From positions 868,001-932,000 of the forward strand of contig NZ_CP104164.1 in the NCBI RefSeq assembly GCF_029981845.1: a DNA stretch of 64,000 bases, in the 5' to 3' direction. Shown here piece after piece: positions 55,377-64,000 of this stretch (the first letter of the stretch is position 1; each line of letters opens with the position of its first letter). Below the pieces are notes generated by a model. That model was not told the origin of the DNA and made no database searches. It worked only from the letters and a program-made list of their open reading frames with translations. The position numbers and the translations under genes were made by a program. This DNA is from Candidatus Bandiella numerosa. GTDB lineage: Bacteria > Pseudomonadota > Alphaproteobacteria > Rickettsiales > Midichloriaceae.

Positions 55377-56036
55377 ATGCCACGTTATAATGATGATTAT
55401 TCGCACCCCTTTTCACAATATGGTGGGCACAGATATATGATGATACGCGAAGATTACAGATCTGACTATATTTATGGAGGGAGTAGTGGTAATAGTTACG
55501 AAAACTCTCCCGCACTACCTGCTCTACATAGAGCTGCAAGAGACGGTAATTTAGATATTATTCATAACCTACTTGATAGCGGGACAAATGTTAATGATAT
55601 AACTTATAATGGACGTACTGCCTTACACTATGCAGCAGAATATAATAATCTGAGAATTATTAATTTACTAATTAACTCAGGAATAGATGCAAGTATTACT
55701 GATTTAAATGACAGAACTTCTAGAGATTTACTACCAGACCATGGTTTGCAATTAAGATTTGACTCATTAATATCAGGTTTACAACAACACAATATTGAAG
55801 TAAGAGCTAATACTCTTTTACAAATATCTACTTCAGAAGAAAATCTACCGGCTCTTCCTTATGAAATTTGCAATATCATTTCTGAGTATGCCAGTTCATA
55901 TCCAGAATCTAGGTTAGCAGATGCACATCAACAACAAGAAGATCATGCTCCTTTCAATATTTTTAGCTGTCTTTCCCATTGTTTTTGCACCCCAGTCTAT
56001 AACTATTTTTATCCAACACAAACTCACTTTGAATAG
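55377..56036 (+). CDS. Ankyrin-repeat protein with F-box/PRANC-like C-terminus
   Basis: 219 residues. Two ankyrin repeats are clear at about 50-115 (PALHRAARDGNLDIIHNLLD then GRTALHYAAEYNNLRIINLL). Near the C-terminus LPALPYEICNIISEYASSY looks like the LPxEI...I..Y core of F-box or PRANC motifs. After that comes a Cys/Phe/Tyr-rich tail (FSCLSHCFCTPVYNYF). In intracellular bacteria such ankyrin/F-box proteins are secreted effectors that recruit host SCF ubiquitin ligase; that role is inferred. I use ATG 55377 rather than the TTG four codons earlier. No signal peptide. Confidence 0.8.
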   Translation: MPRYNDDYSHPFSQYGGHRYMMIREDYRSDYIYGGSSGNSYENSPALPALHRAARDGNLDIIHNLLDSGTNVNDITYNGRTALHYAAEYNNLRIINLLINSGIDASITDLNDRTSRDLLPDHGLQLRFDSLISGLQQHNIEVRANTLLQISTSEENLPALPYEICNIISEYASSYPESRLADAHQQQEDHAPFNIFSCLSHCFCTPVYNYFYPTQTHFE

Positions 56037-56242
56037 TATTATAAAACATCAGATACTTTTTCTCCCTCTCTGTGGAGCACGTCTATATTACCACTTATTG
56101 AATGATTAGTCCCTATGTGATCGAAATTCAATTATATTTTAATTTATCATATGTTATCTTCTAAATAGTTAAAACTATCTATATATCTCCAATAATATCA
56201 TTACCTGACGTCATAACTATAATCAAAAATAATTAATAATTA

Positions 56243-56833
56243 TTAATTAGAACTTATTCTTTGGCTATTTTCATGCTCAATTAGCCATTGCTTACGTTGA
56301 ATCCCAGCACTATAACCACCTAAGTTTCCATCTCTACGAATGACACGATGGCATGGAATTACAATCGCTAATTGGTTTGCACCATTAGCATTTGCAACAG
56401 CTCGACATGCTGATGTCTTATTCATCACTTTTGCTTGATCTAAGTAACTTATAGTTTCTCCATAAGGAATATCTTTTAAATTATTCCAAACTATTTTTTG
56501 GAAAGAGGTACCTAAAAGATATACTGAGGTTTTAAACACTCTCAACCGACCTTTAAAATATAATTCTAACTCTTTCTCAATAGAAATAATTGGTACTGTC
56601 TTCCCTACAGTAATGCCTGATTTTATTTTTACACATAGTTTTTTTATCTCATATTCTAAACATTTTTTATCAAAAAACTCCAATATGTATAGAACCTTTT
56701 CATCAGCAACAGCTACCATTAAACCTAAATAAGTATCAATATAATAAGCTTTGAGAACGTTATTTTGATTGTCAAAATAAGAAGTTGATGAACTTATCAG
56801 TTTATAAAAAGAATTCATATACTTACGTTCCAT
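56243..56833 (-). CDS. ogt: Methylated-DNA--protein-cysteine methyltransferase
   Basis: 196 residues. The C-terminal domain has IPYGETISYLDQAKVMNKTSA, AVANANGANQLAIVIPCHRV with the acceptor Cys in PCHR, and GNLGGYSAGIQRKQWLIEHE. It transfers alkyl groups from O6-alkylguanine to itself, repairing DNA once per molecule. Slightly longer than typical Ogt at the N-terminus. Intact, single gene. Confidence 0.95.
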   Translation of the reverse strand: MERKYMNSFYKLISSSTSYFDNQNNVLKAYYIDTYLGLMVAVADEKVLYILEFFDKKCLEYEIKKLCVKIKSGITVGKTVPIISIEKELELYFKGRLRVFKTSVYLLGTSFQKIVWNNLKDIPYGETISYLDQAKVMNKTSACRAVANANGANQLAIVIPCHRVIRRDGNLGGYSAGIQRKQWLIEHENSQRISSN

Positions 56834-57434
56834 TGATGTATTGCATTTAATTAAAACTATTATTTCTATACATTCTTTTGTTTATTCTAGATTAATATCA
56901 TGTAACTTTTTAATAATAAAGCATATAAAAAAAACTATATTTAATTTTTAAATACCAAATAATTTATACCTAATTTTCAACTTAACTTATTAACCTGTGG
57001 CCAATAAGTTATCCCTAACCTATCAAATATCTCTCTGTATAGAAAAACTTATAATAAAACTTTTAGAAATTGCCTAGATTAAATAAATACCCATGTATTA
57101 AAACTATAAATAGCTACAAATCTATAAATAACTACTAATATTTATTAAATATTATTTGACCAATATAAATAATACATATACAATCCCACCTCATAAGTTA
57201 CTATCCTAGTTTTCTTTACATATCCCACATATTCATCACTACTCCCCAAAATTTAATTAGGATAGTAATTTACTCTTCATTTTAATCTTAAATCTATCTT
57301 TAATTCAATATAACTTATATACAATAACATTGTAATTCTATTATACCACCCTACTACCCAAAGCAAATACCCACTTCAGCCACTTCAGATAAATTATTAT
57401 AATTTATTACATACTAGCTGTTTAATTTTCTAAT
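56834..57434. other. Intergenic, about 600 bp
   Basis: No convincing frame in any phase and no recognisable RNA. Mostly A+T with short runs such as CCCACCTCATAAG; probably decayed DNA between ogt and the PPTase gene. Confidence 0.5.
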
Positions 57435-58094
57435 TCATCTAAAACTAAAATTATACAATTTAATATTATTAATAACATTGTCATTTTTATATGCAACATG
57501 TGCTATATAGTCAAAATCTGATTTAATTTTCTTTATTTGCCATATTTGATTACCTTTATAAAACTGCTCCCTTGTTCCTACTGATAAATCCTTTACTTCG
57601 TCAGTTAATCCTACCCCTATTACTTTTATTATTGCCTCTTTTCTTGTCCATAATTCATAAAACCTATCTTTTTTATTTCCAGCATTCATATATTCATTTT
57701 CTTTTTCTGTAAAAACTAAATCTCCTATACCGCAATAGTCTTCTATTTCTTTTTTATATTCTATGTCCACACCTATATCTTTTCTATAAAACCCTATAAG
57801 TGCTTTTTTATGTGCATGCGATAAGTTAAACTGCACATCTTCAGAAACCCATGGTTTTCCATTCTCACCATATTGATAAATTATTTCTTTTGCTTTTATA
57901 TTACTATACTTTGATATTAATAATCTCATTGCTACATGTGATGTTAAATATACAGAATAATCCTTTGCAAATTTAAATTTATACATTTTTTCTAATTCTA
58001 AATCAGATAGTATTTCTATATGTTGTTTTGCTATATCAAAATTTTGGGTATTTATATCTACTTCCCATATATTTATTGTATTATCAGATAACAC
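57435..58094 (-). CDS. 4'-phosphopantetheinyl transferase, Sfp type
   Basis: 219 residues. FNLSHAHKKALIGF, DIGVDIEYKKE and FYELWTRKEAIIKVIGVGL are the three motifs of Sfp-type PPTases; Asp and Glu in the second and Glu and Lys in the third bind magnesium and CoA. It attaches the CoA arm to carrier domains, without which the NRPS proteins are inert. AcpS-type enzymes serve fatty acid synthesis, so an Sfp-type enzyme in such a genome implies active secondary metabolism. GTG start at 58094. Intact. Confidence 0.93.
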   Translation of the reverse strand: MLSDNTINIWEVDINTQNFDIAKQHIEILSDLELEKMYKFKFAKDYSVYLTSHVAMRLLISKYSNIKAKEIIYQYGENGKPWVSEDVQFNLSHAHKKALIGFYRKDIGVDIEYKKEIEDYCGIGDLVFTEKENEYMNAGNKKDRFYELWTRKEAIIKVIGVGLTDEVKDLSVGTREQFYKGNQIWQIKKIKSDFDYIAHVAYKNDNVINNIKLYNFSFR

Positions 58095-58359
58095 TTATTT
58101 TTTACTTTTTTTATTTACCTCAAAATTATACCATTTTTTGTCATAATAAAATGAATAACTAGATTCAATATTATATTCTTTATATATTCTCTGAGACTTT
58201 AAAGTAGCAAAGCAATATATAATCATTAATGACGATAAAAATAAGAGTTTTCTTTATATATTTTTATTACTTAATTATAAATTATTGTTTATATTAATTG
58301 TAATTCACTAAAATATAATGCTAGCATTAATTCTAGTATTAATACTTTGGAGTCTAGTC

Positions 58360-58878
58360 ATGCTTAAAAATATAATATCAGAAATCCCAGCTCAAATTAA
58401 AAATAATTTTCTAAATGTTACTGAAATGATTAATTCATTTTGTAACAGGACTCTGAATGACAAGTATTATAATTTGGCTCTAAAATTAACAACAAAATTA
58501 GCAAAGGAAAATCCTTCTAATTTAATAGATTGTGATATAAAAACTTTAGCTGCTGCAATAATTAACACTATTACTAAAACTCACGAATCTGAGATGCTTC
58601 AAGTTTCTTCCAAAAACTTAGCTTCATGGTTTCAAACTACGCAAACTGATATAGATAAAAAAACAAATTCCATCTGCAAAATATTGAATCTGCAGTTCAT
58701 AGATCAAGATCAAAATACAAAATCTAAAGTAGGTGATGGTTATGATATTAATGATCGTATGATGTGGTTAATTACTATCAACGGCTTTACAATTGATATC
58801 AGAAATGCAGCTCATGATTTGCAAGTTGATGCCTACGAGCATGGTTTAATATCATATATCCCCACTAACAACAAATGA
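58360..58878 (+). CDS. DUF6398-like helical protein
   Basis: About 172 residues from the ATG at 58360 (LKNIISEIPAQIK). The block MINSFCNRTLNDKYYNLALK, LAKENPSNLI and AAAIINTI...LASWFQTTQTDID matches in layout DUF6398 proteins (a helical bundle followed by a helix-turn-helix-like part). Function unknown. The longer frame from 58318 would add a hydrophobic leader and is less likely to be real. Confidence 0.6.
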   Translation: MLKNIISEIPAQIKNNFLNVTEMINSFCNRTLNDKYYNLALKLTTKLAKENPSNLIDCDIKTLAAAIINTITKTHESEMLQVSSKNLASWFQTTQTDIDKKTNSICKILNLQFIDQDQNTKSKVGDGYDINDRMMWLITINGFTIDIRNAAHDLQVDAYEHGLISYIPTNNK

Positions 58879-58977
58879 TAGTAATCATAAAGCAATCTTG
58901 TACTCACAGTTTTAAAATATTGAAATCAAAAAAATAGCCGCTATATTATTTTTATGAATAAAGTAATAATATAAACG

Positions 58978-59714
58978 ATGACTGATAATATAGAAAATAT
59001 AAAAGTTTTTGATTTTAATGCAGATGTTAGCAAAGTTCTGCAGTTAATGGCCAAAAGCCTTTATACCAATAAAGATATTTTCTTAAGAGAACTTATCTCC
59101 AATGCTTCCGATGCTTGCAATAAACTTAAATACGATGCGATAAAAGATCCAGGTTTATTAGCAGAAGATATAGATTTAAAAATAACAGTCAAAATAGATA
59201 AGAAAAAAAATACAATTATAGTATCTGATAATGGTATTGGAATGGATGATAAAGATTTGATTGCTAATCTTGGTACTATTGCAAATTCAGGAACCCAAAA
59301 GTTTTTAGAAAACCTTAAAGATGAAAAAAATGGAATTAAAGATTTAATTGGTCAATTTGGTGTTGGCTTTTATTCCGTATTTATGGTGTCAGATTTAGTT
59401 ACCGTATATTCTACTAAAGCAGGGAGTAAAAAAACTTTTGTATGGGGATCTGATGGCTTAGGTAAATATTCTCTTAATTTACATGATAAGCAACTACCAA
59501 GAGGAACCATTGTAGAGAATTAGATATAAAAAAAGAAAATGCAGATATTTTAGAAGATTATAATATAGAGAGAATTATAAAACTAGAGAAGCTCAAGAAG
59601 TATATATTTGAAAATGAAATACAGAGCTTATCAACTCCAATATATGCATTTTATAATCCACCTTGGATCCTATCATTTATGAGACGCAATGAAATTATGA
59701 TGGAGATTAATTAA
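58978..59714 (+). pseudogene. htpG: htpG N-terminus fused to a SOUL-family C-terminus, both truncated
   Basis: 58978-59523 encodes the HtpG ATPase domain start (NADVSKVLQLMAKSLYTNKD, FLRELISNASDACNKLKY, DNGIGMDDKDL, LIGQFGVGFYSVFMV). A frameshift near 59515 then allows GTIVELDIKKENADILEDYN and IERIIK, still HtpG-like. From about 59590 the sequence turns into PIYAFYNPPWILSFMRRNEI, the end of SOUL/haem-binding proteins, stopping at 59714. A deletion has joined two unrelated genes. Confidence 0.82.
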
Positions 59715-59835
59715 TGATAATTTAACTATAGTAACGTTATCGTAGTGAGAGGTATAAAATGCCTACCAACATATATGCTTGTTAATGTCGTAAAATCACT
59801 ATAGCTTTACCGATTTAACTGAACTGAATTAAATC

Positions 59836-60253
59836 ATGTTTGATAAATTAGTAAATGTTGCAGTTTTTAGCTCTAGCAGTTCTGTTGGTAAAGAATTCAT
59901 TAACTATTTTTTAAGCACCAAGAATATCAATCAAATATTTTTATTTTCTTGATCAGAAACAAATTTCAATAATCATAAAGTTATACAAAACTATATTAGT
60001 TATAATGACGAAAATACTATCATTGAAGCTGCTAATCTTATAAAAAATTCAACTTTAGATATAGTTATAATAGCTTCAGGAATATTGCACTAAGATAATA
60101 TCATACCTGAGAATTCATTAAACGATATAACCTTACAAAATTTTCAAAGATTATTTTTGATTAATACAATATTTCCTTCATTAATTGCTAAATATTTTAT
60201 CCCACTTATGAATAGAGGGAAAAAACAGTTTTTGCTATACTTTCAGCTAAAAT
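59836..60253 (+). pseudogene. Short-chain dehydrogenase/reductase, 5' part with stops, cut by IS982
   Basis: NVAVFSSSSSVGKEFINYFL (cofactor-loop region), LDIVIIASGILH and LFLINTIFPSLIAKYFIP are SDR motifs of a C-factor-like protein. There is a TGA at about 59952 and a TAA at about 60092. After a frameshift VFAILSAKI is readable before the IS982 end ACCCC at 60254 truncates it. Confidence 0.75.
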
Positions 60254-61165
60254 AACCCCAACTGCATTTAAGGAATAATGAATAAGTTTTTATCAATAAC
60301 AGGTTTATCTGGTCTTAATTGATAATTTATTAATCCAGCTAAAAGATGGGAAAAAGCATTAATGGGAGATCTGTGTCTAGAGTGGATAAGGGTTCTTAGG
60401 GATTTCATAGAAGAGAAGATTGTTTCAACCAGCGAACGCTTTTGAAGCATTAATTTATCCTTAACATGCATCAGACAGTTTTTCATGTTTTTCTTAATCT
60501 TTGTAATCAGCGTTGTTCCCTGCTCAAACAAAGTATTGAACAGTTTTTTGGAAAGGTACCCCTTGTCACCAATGAGTTTACAAGAAATATCTTTTAGCAT
60601 GTCAGGAACAGGCGCTCTATCATCGGTATTTCCTGGAGTAATCGCGAGTCTAACCACTTCTCCATGTGTATTAAACAGTATATGTAGTTTTAAACCAAAG
60701 AACCAACCTGTAGATGTCTTGCCTTTTTTTGCCATACCTTTAAAAACTTTATGTCTTTTTTCCCTCAGATTATGGCATACTGCCATTGGTGTTGCATCTA
60801 TAAACATATACTCTGTTATGCCTCCTTCAATAGCTTTAAACATACATAATAAGCATGAAAATGCATTTTTAACATATCTGATAAAACTATCATAATGAAC
60901 CATATTTAAGAATAAATTCTTACGTTCTGTTTTTAAATAGTAATAATAATGCTTGAAACACGCCATTCCTGACGCGTGATAGCTTATCATTATCGTTATT
61001 ATTTCTGATAACTTCATTTGTAAACCCCTTTTTCTCTTTACCATTCCATCACTTATCAATTGTTTTACATACCATCTTTCAAATCCTTTGCAAAAATCAT
61101 CCACTTCACAAAATATTCTGATATAATCTATTTCTGAGAGTATTTCCTTACCATATACTTGTCTT
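60254..61165 (-). mobile_element. IS982-family element (second type)
   Basis: Contains the transposase at 60268-61104. The left end ACCCCAACTGCATTTAAGG is recognisable; a lone similar end ACCCGAACTGCATTTAAGG is at 61881-61899. The right end is not identifiable and may be lost. It separates the SDR remnant from the queuosine-type transporter. Confidence 0.75.
60268..61104 (-). CDS. IS982-family transposase (second type)
   Basis: 278 residues. EYMFIDATPMAVCHNLREKR, GWFFGLKLHILFNTHGEV, LIGDKGYLSKKL and SLVETIFSSMKSL carry the DDE residues. It is a diverged relative of the protein at 51574-52455 (about the same motif spacing). Intact frame. Confidence 0.88.
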   Translation of the reverse strand: MDDFCKGFERWYVKQLISDGMVKRKRGLQMKLSEIITIMISYHASGMACFKHYYYYLKTERKNLFLNMVHYDSFIRYVKNAFSCLLCMFKAIEGGITEYMFIDATPMAVCHNLREKRHKVFKGMAKKGKTSTGWFFGLKLHILFNTHGEVVRLAITPGNTDDRAPVPDMLKDISCKLIGDKGYLSKKLFNTLFEQGTTLITKIKKNMKNCLMHVKDKLMLQKRSLVETIFSSMKSLRTLIHSRHRSPINAFSHLLAGLINYQLRPDKPVIDKNLFIIP

Positions 61166-61185
61166 AATTATTTTATAGTAGGCTT

Positions 61186-61839
61186 TTGCTCTCTTGTATA
61201 TCCTATTTCTTATCTCCAGCTCGGGTTATTTTACCATTTCATGCTTTCGAGCTATCTGTAGGTGCAATTTTATATCCATTAACTTTCTTAGTAACTGATT
61301 TACTAGCTGAATTTTATGGTAAAGAAAAAGCACGTTTTTGCGTAAGGCTTGCAATAATAATGAATATATTAGTAGCTATAATAATAGCTGGTATGGATTT
61401 GCTACCAGCAAGTTCCTGGTCTAAAATTGATCAAGCTACGTTTCATAAAGTTTTTGGATTATATGCTGTATCGTTTATGGGGTCTATTATAGCATGTTAT
61501 ATTTCACAAGCAGTTGATATTTCATTATATCTGTGGATACGTAAAATTACTAAAGGCAGATATTTATGGATCAGAAATAATGGTAGCACAGCAATATCAT
61601 TGTTAATTGACACCTCTACAGTGATTACATTTATGACTATATTTGGAGTATTGCCAAAAGAACAGATTTTATCATTGATAATTAATAGCTACTCTTTTAA
61701 ATTATTCATCACAATTTATAGCATTCCTTTATTTTATCTTTGCATAAGTATAATAAAAATATTCATATCTCAAAAAAATTGGGTAGATCAAAGTTTTTTA
61801 CTCAATATTTGTTCTGTAATACTCAGTTTTTTAGTTTAA
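61186..61839 (+). CDS. VUT/YhhQ-type transporter (queuosine precursor family), N-terminus uncertain
   Basis: 217 residues, about six membrane helices. FELSVGAILYPLTFLVTDLL-AEFYGKEKARF (two adjacent pieces) and LPASSWSKIDQATFHKVFGL match the family that imports queuosine precursors. The frame is open back to 61168 but has no ATG; TTG 61186 is the first start, immediately after the IS982 element, so a few N-terminal residues may be lost or replaced. The helices themselves seem whole. Expressible only if a promoter exists in or near the IS. Confidence 0.8.
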   Translation: MLSCISYFLSPARVILPFHAFELSVGAILYPLTFLVTDLLAEFYGKEKARFCVRLAIIMNILVAIIIAGMDLLPASSWSKIDQATFHKVFGLYAVSFMGSIIACYISQAVDISLYLWIRKITKGRYLWIRNNGSTAISLLIDTSTVITFMTIFGVLPKEQILSLIINSYSFKLFITIYSIPLFYLCISIIKIFISQKNWVDQSFLLNICSVILSFLV

Positions 61840-61880
61840 CCTGAACTCGAAAGTAATTATCTGATATGCGCCCTATTTTA

Positions 61881-61899
61881 ACCCGAACTGCATTTAAGG
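61881..61899 (+). mobile_element. Lone IS982-type end
   Basis: ACCCGAACTGCATTTAAGG differs by one base from the end at 60254-60272. Leftover of a lost copy. Confidence 0.6.
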
Positions 61900-61924
61900 C
61901 CTATATCACATCTTTAGCTAACTA

Positions 61925-62212
61925 GTGAAAATTTTCGTACCTTCTTCCTGGAAACACTATGTAGAAATTATTACTCATATGCCAGATGGTAGTGATGGCA
62001 AAAGAAAGGATGCTCGCGCTAAAGAAAAAGTAGAAAGATTGTTTCGCTCAGTCAAAGATTCTTTGGAATTTATGTATAACTTTCATCAACCTAAAGACTT
62101 GGTTGAAACAAATAAATGGCTAAATCACTACTTGGAAGACTATAACCAAGTAAAACACATAAAAGAAGACCACTCTTGCCTTGAAGTCAAGTTTACCAAA
62201 ACAAGGATTTAG
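61925..62212 (+). pseudogene. Transposase C-terminal fragment (DDE integrase type)
   Basis: 95 codons: KEKVERLFRSVKDSLEF contains the catalytic Glu context and FHQPKDLVETNKWLNHYLED the usual following part of rve-type transposases (IS481/ISNCY-like). The other catalytic residues are missing. The first 20 codons may be unrelated. Confidence 0.7.
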
Positions 62213-62328
62213 AGCTATGTGTGATTGGGATAAATTTAGTACTCTCGCTAGGGGAGACCAGTGTTAAGATAGCTGCGCTGAGAGACTCTCCCTACAAAAA
62301 TCTATATCTCCCCCACCTCTACCGTCGG

Positions 62329-62421
62329 TTACCAACCAGTATTAGCAAATGCAGAACTCGAAGCTAAAACTAAAACAGCTACAACAACAACTGCAAATAA
62401 TTTATTTTTGATTTTGATCAT
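62329..62421 (-). CDS. Micro-ORF: signal peptide with a four-residue tail
   Basis: 30 codons: a basic start (IKIKNK), a hydrophobic core (LFAVVVVAVLVLA) and SSSAFA as a signal-peptidase I site, leaving only NTGW before TAA. AAAGGGG stands six bases before the ATG, and a consensus promoter is 56 bp upstream, so it is probably expressed. It may be the stump of a larger secreted protein, a secreted micropeptide, or an mRNA leader. The GC-richer, self-complementary stretch 62250-62300 follows on the same strand. Confidence 0.55.
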   Translation of the reverse strand: MIKIKNKLFAVVVVAVLVLASSSAFANTGW

Positions 62422-62476
62422 AATAACCCCTTTATATTTGTTTATGTTGCTAACGTCAAAAGCAACTTTAGCTCTA

Positions 62477-62504
62477 ATTATCACCCACCTATATATAGTG
62501 TCAA
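62477..62504 (-). promoter_or_regulatory. Sigma-70-type promoter for the micro-ORF
   Basis: On the minus strand TTGACA (62504-62499), 16 bases, then GATAAT (62482-62477). It lies just beyond the histidine-kinase stop and points at the micro-ORF. Confidence 0.65.
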
Positions 62505-62511
62505 GGTTTTT

Positions 62512-64000
62512 TTAATCTTTTTTAGGAAATTTTAGTATAAAAGTAGTATATTTTCCCTCTATTGACTCACATTTGATTGATCCGCCAATATCCTCCATGA
62601 TTACTTTACAGAAAGAAAGACCAATACCTATACCACTTTTGCTTTGGGTAAAAAACTTATCAAATATCTTCCCTATAATTTCCTCTTTTATTCCTCTACC
62701 ATAATCTTTAAAATACAATTCATTATTTTCTGCTCTCACCTCTATTTTTATATTATATCCACTATGTGCACAAGAATTCTTTATAAGGTTTATTACTACA
62801 TATTTTAAGCTATTAAAAGAACATTCAACCTTAAAGTTGTCTATTATGTACAATTTTATGTTTTTGAGCTCAGGAATATATAATGTATATTCTTTAATTG
62901 CCGCTTGTATTACATCTCCAATTAATATAACTCCCTTTTCTTCATTTTGTACTGAACCCCTTAACGATGTTAAAAGGTTATCAACTGTATTTAATCCATG
63001 TTGACTTATATCTATTAGCATATTAGTTGCATCCTTAAGCACCTCATAATTCTCTCTTTTCATTATAAAATCTTCTTTTGTATAATGTATTTCTACATTT
63101 GCTGTATCTTTTTCCATATTATCAAGAACATCTTTAAATAGGTAAGATTGCATACTTGTGATAGATATAGGTGTTTTTATTTCATGCGCTATCATCTCAC
63201 CAAACACTTGCATCATACTTAACTTTTCCTTTTGAAGTTTATCTTTTTGAACAGATTTTTTCTCTTTTTCCCTCATAATAATTTGTGATACAAAAATTAA
63301 TGATAGATAAATATAAAAAACTAAATGAAAAGAATAACCTATATTAATTGTACTTGCTTCTACCATATATAAGATACACCCTAATATAAATCCTATAGTC
63401 ATACTTATTAGAAATGTGATGGAATTAAGAAATTGATATAATAAAAAAGTAGTTAATAATGAGTTAATAACCCAAATATGACTGTCATTACTATGAGATG
63501 TGTAATAGAACAGCAAATAACTTGATACTAATGGTAGGCAAAAGATGACGCATATATAATAACACATATTATAATACTTTTTCACCAACTTTTCTGGGAA
63601 TAGTATATCTCTTACCATGAATATAAGAACCAATCCATATCCTATTATTATTAAATAAGGTAAAAGATTTTTAGTATTATCAAGATATAAAGAAAAAATA
63701 AAATAATAAGAAAAAATAAATAAACTAAAGTTATTTAACATTGTTGATTTAGTTTCAATATCTTTATTAATTTTGCTTGTAAGGTATATACATTTAAATT
63801 TCTTAATCTTAAAGAACAGGCTTATAACAATATTATAAAGTAAATGATATAATCCATTTACTCTTTCAACAAAAATTTTATATAAATTTTTATTCCAAAT
63901 TAATCCTGTAAAACTTCCTAAAATACCTATAAAAGTTAATAATAAAGGATATTGATTAAATAATAAAACAGTTAGAGTTGTAAACAGCGTACTGAAAAAA
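62512..64000 (-). CDS. Membrane sensor histidine kinase, 5' end outside window
   Basis: The frame is open to the right edge; the first Met inside is at 63741 but upstream codons (hydrophobic, TFIGILGSFTGLIW) continue the protein. The N-terminal region has several membrane helices; a coiled linker (REKEKKSVQKDKLQKEKL) leads to the HisKA box FGEMIAHEIKTPIS with the phospho-acceptor His. The ATPase part has VINLIKNSCAHSG (N box), YFKDYGRGIKEEI (G1) and GIGIGLSFCKVIMEDIGG (G2). No receiver domain is seen. The multi-helix sensor without a periplasmic domain recalls quorum- or lipid-sensing kinases, but the ligand is unknown. The partner regulator is not in the window. Confidence 0.9.
   Translation of the reverse strand, partial: FFSTLFTTLTVLLFNQYPLLLTFIGILGSFTGLIWNKNLYKIFVERVNGLYHLLYNIVISLFFKIKKFKCIYLTSKINKDIETKSTMLNNFSLFIFSYYFIFSLYLDNTKNLLPYLIIIGYGLVLIFMVRDILFPEKLVKKYYNMCYYICVIFCLPLVSSYLLFYYTSHSNDSHIWVINSLLTTFLLYQFLNSITFLISMTIGFILGCILYMVEASTINIGYSFHLVFYIYLSLIFVSQIIMREKEKKSVQKDKLQKEKLSMMQVFGEMIAHEIKTPISITSMQSYLFKDVLDNMEKDTANVEIHYTKEDFIMKRENYEVLKDATNMLIDISQHGLNTVDNLLTSLRGSVQNEEKGVILIGDVIQAAIKEYTLYIPELKNIKLYIIDNFKVECSFNSLKYVVINLIKNSCAHSGYNIKIEVRAENNELYFKDYGRGIKEEIIGKIFDKFFTQSKSGIGIGLSFCKVIMEDIGGSIKCESIEGKYTTFILKFPKKD

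Noticed and set aside
62220..62310. Riboswitch-like folding of the GC-richer stretch after the micro-ORF
   Set aside because: Some complementary segments exist but no known riboswitch consensus is recognisable.
1..64000. CRISPR arrays, tRNA or rRNA genes, replication origin
   Set aside because: I looked for regularly spaced repeats, tRNA-like T-loops and rRNA stretches and found none I could support.

Overview
The window is very AT-rich, has many broken genes and carries insertion sequences of at least six families. It also holds rickettsia-like remnants (HtpG, an F-box-like ankyrin protein, a queuosine-precursor-type transporter, a TamA-like barrel). This suggests an obligate intracellular, probably Rickettsiales-type alphaproteobacterium living in a eukaryotic host; the taxon is inferred from gene content only. 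What is unusual is a large set of non-ribosomal peptide (NRPS) biosynthesis genes, rare in such genomes, now partly dismantled by insertion sequences.

Layout. 1-9720 (minus): an NRPS running off the left edge (formyltransferase - partial C lobe - A predicted for Asn - T - E - C), an ABC exporter, a threonine-aldolase-type PLP enzyme and a SyrP-like Fe(II)/2OG oxygenase. 9845-12325: an unrecognised 488-residue protein and an aminoglycoside-phosphotransferase-fold kinase (possible self-resistance). 12613-14605: IS3 debris and a broken P-loop gene. 14722-28600 (plus): thioesterase II, a second NRPS (A-Asp, T, C, A-X, T, E | in-frame TAA | C, A-Thr, T, TE), a free-standing C-like protein and a PhyH-like oxygenase. 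28661-28700 is a strong hairpin between convergent genes. 28801-32614 (minus): a tightly packed four-gene unit of class III aminotransferase, tautomerase, MFS transporter and 3-hydroxyacid dehydrogenase.

32750-38146 is a nested mobile block: IS3, then a Tn3 transposase remnant split by IS21, itself split by another IS3 element; two of the three insertions keep recognisable target duplications. 38410-42170 holds an SbmA-like ABC protein and a broken paralog of the phosphotransferase. 42464-44225 is IS3 wreckage. 44367-45332 is an AsnO/VioC-like amino-acid beta-hydroxylase. 46216-47823 is a broken TamA-like gene. 48301-48726 is panD, whose last codons come from an IS end. 48972-54200 is IS3 and group II intron debris plus a 3.4 kb IS110-IS982-IS110 palindromic composite lodged in an IS3 copy. 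54339-58878 returns to functional genes: MbtH, a small unknown, an ankyrin/F-box-like protein, ogt, an Sfp-type PPTase and a DUF6398-like protein. 58978-62212 is decay (htpG/SOUL fusion, SDR, IS982, transposase pieces) around a transporter. The window ends with a micro-ORF that has its own promoter, and a sensor histidine kinase running off the right edge.

How the genes fit together: the PPTase (57435-58094) would prime the T domains, MbtH would assist A domains, thioesterase II would clear misloaded carriers, the oxygenases could hydroxylate Asn/Asp/Arg-type residues, PanD could turn Asp into beta-alanine, the ABC exporter could remove product and the phosphotransferase could protect the producer. 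Specificity pockets read by eye give Asn for the first module of line A and Asp, an unassigned residue (possibly basic), and Thr for line B. A premature stop in the line-B E domain and the broken resistance paralog suggest the pathway is decaying or being remodelled by recombination.
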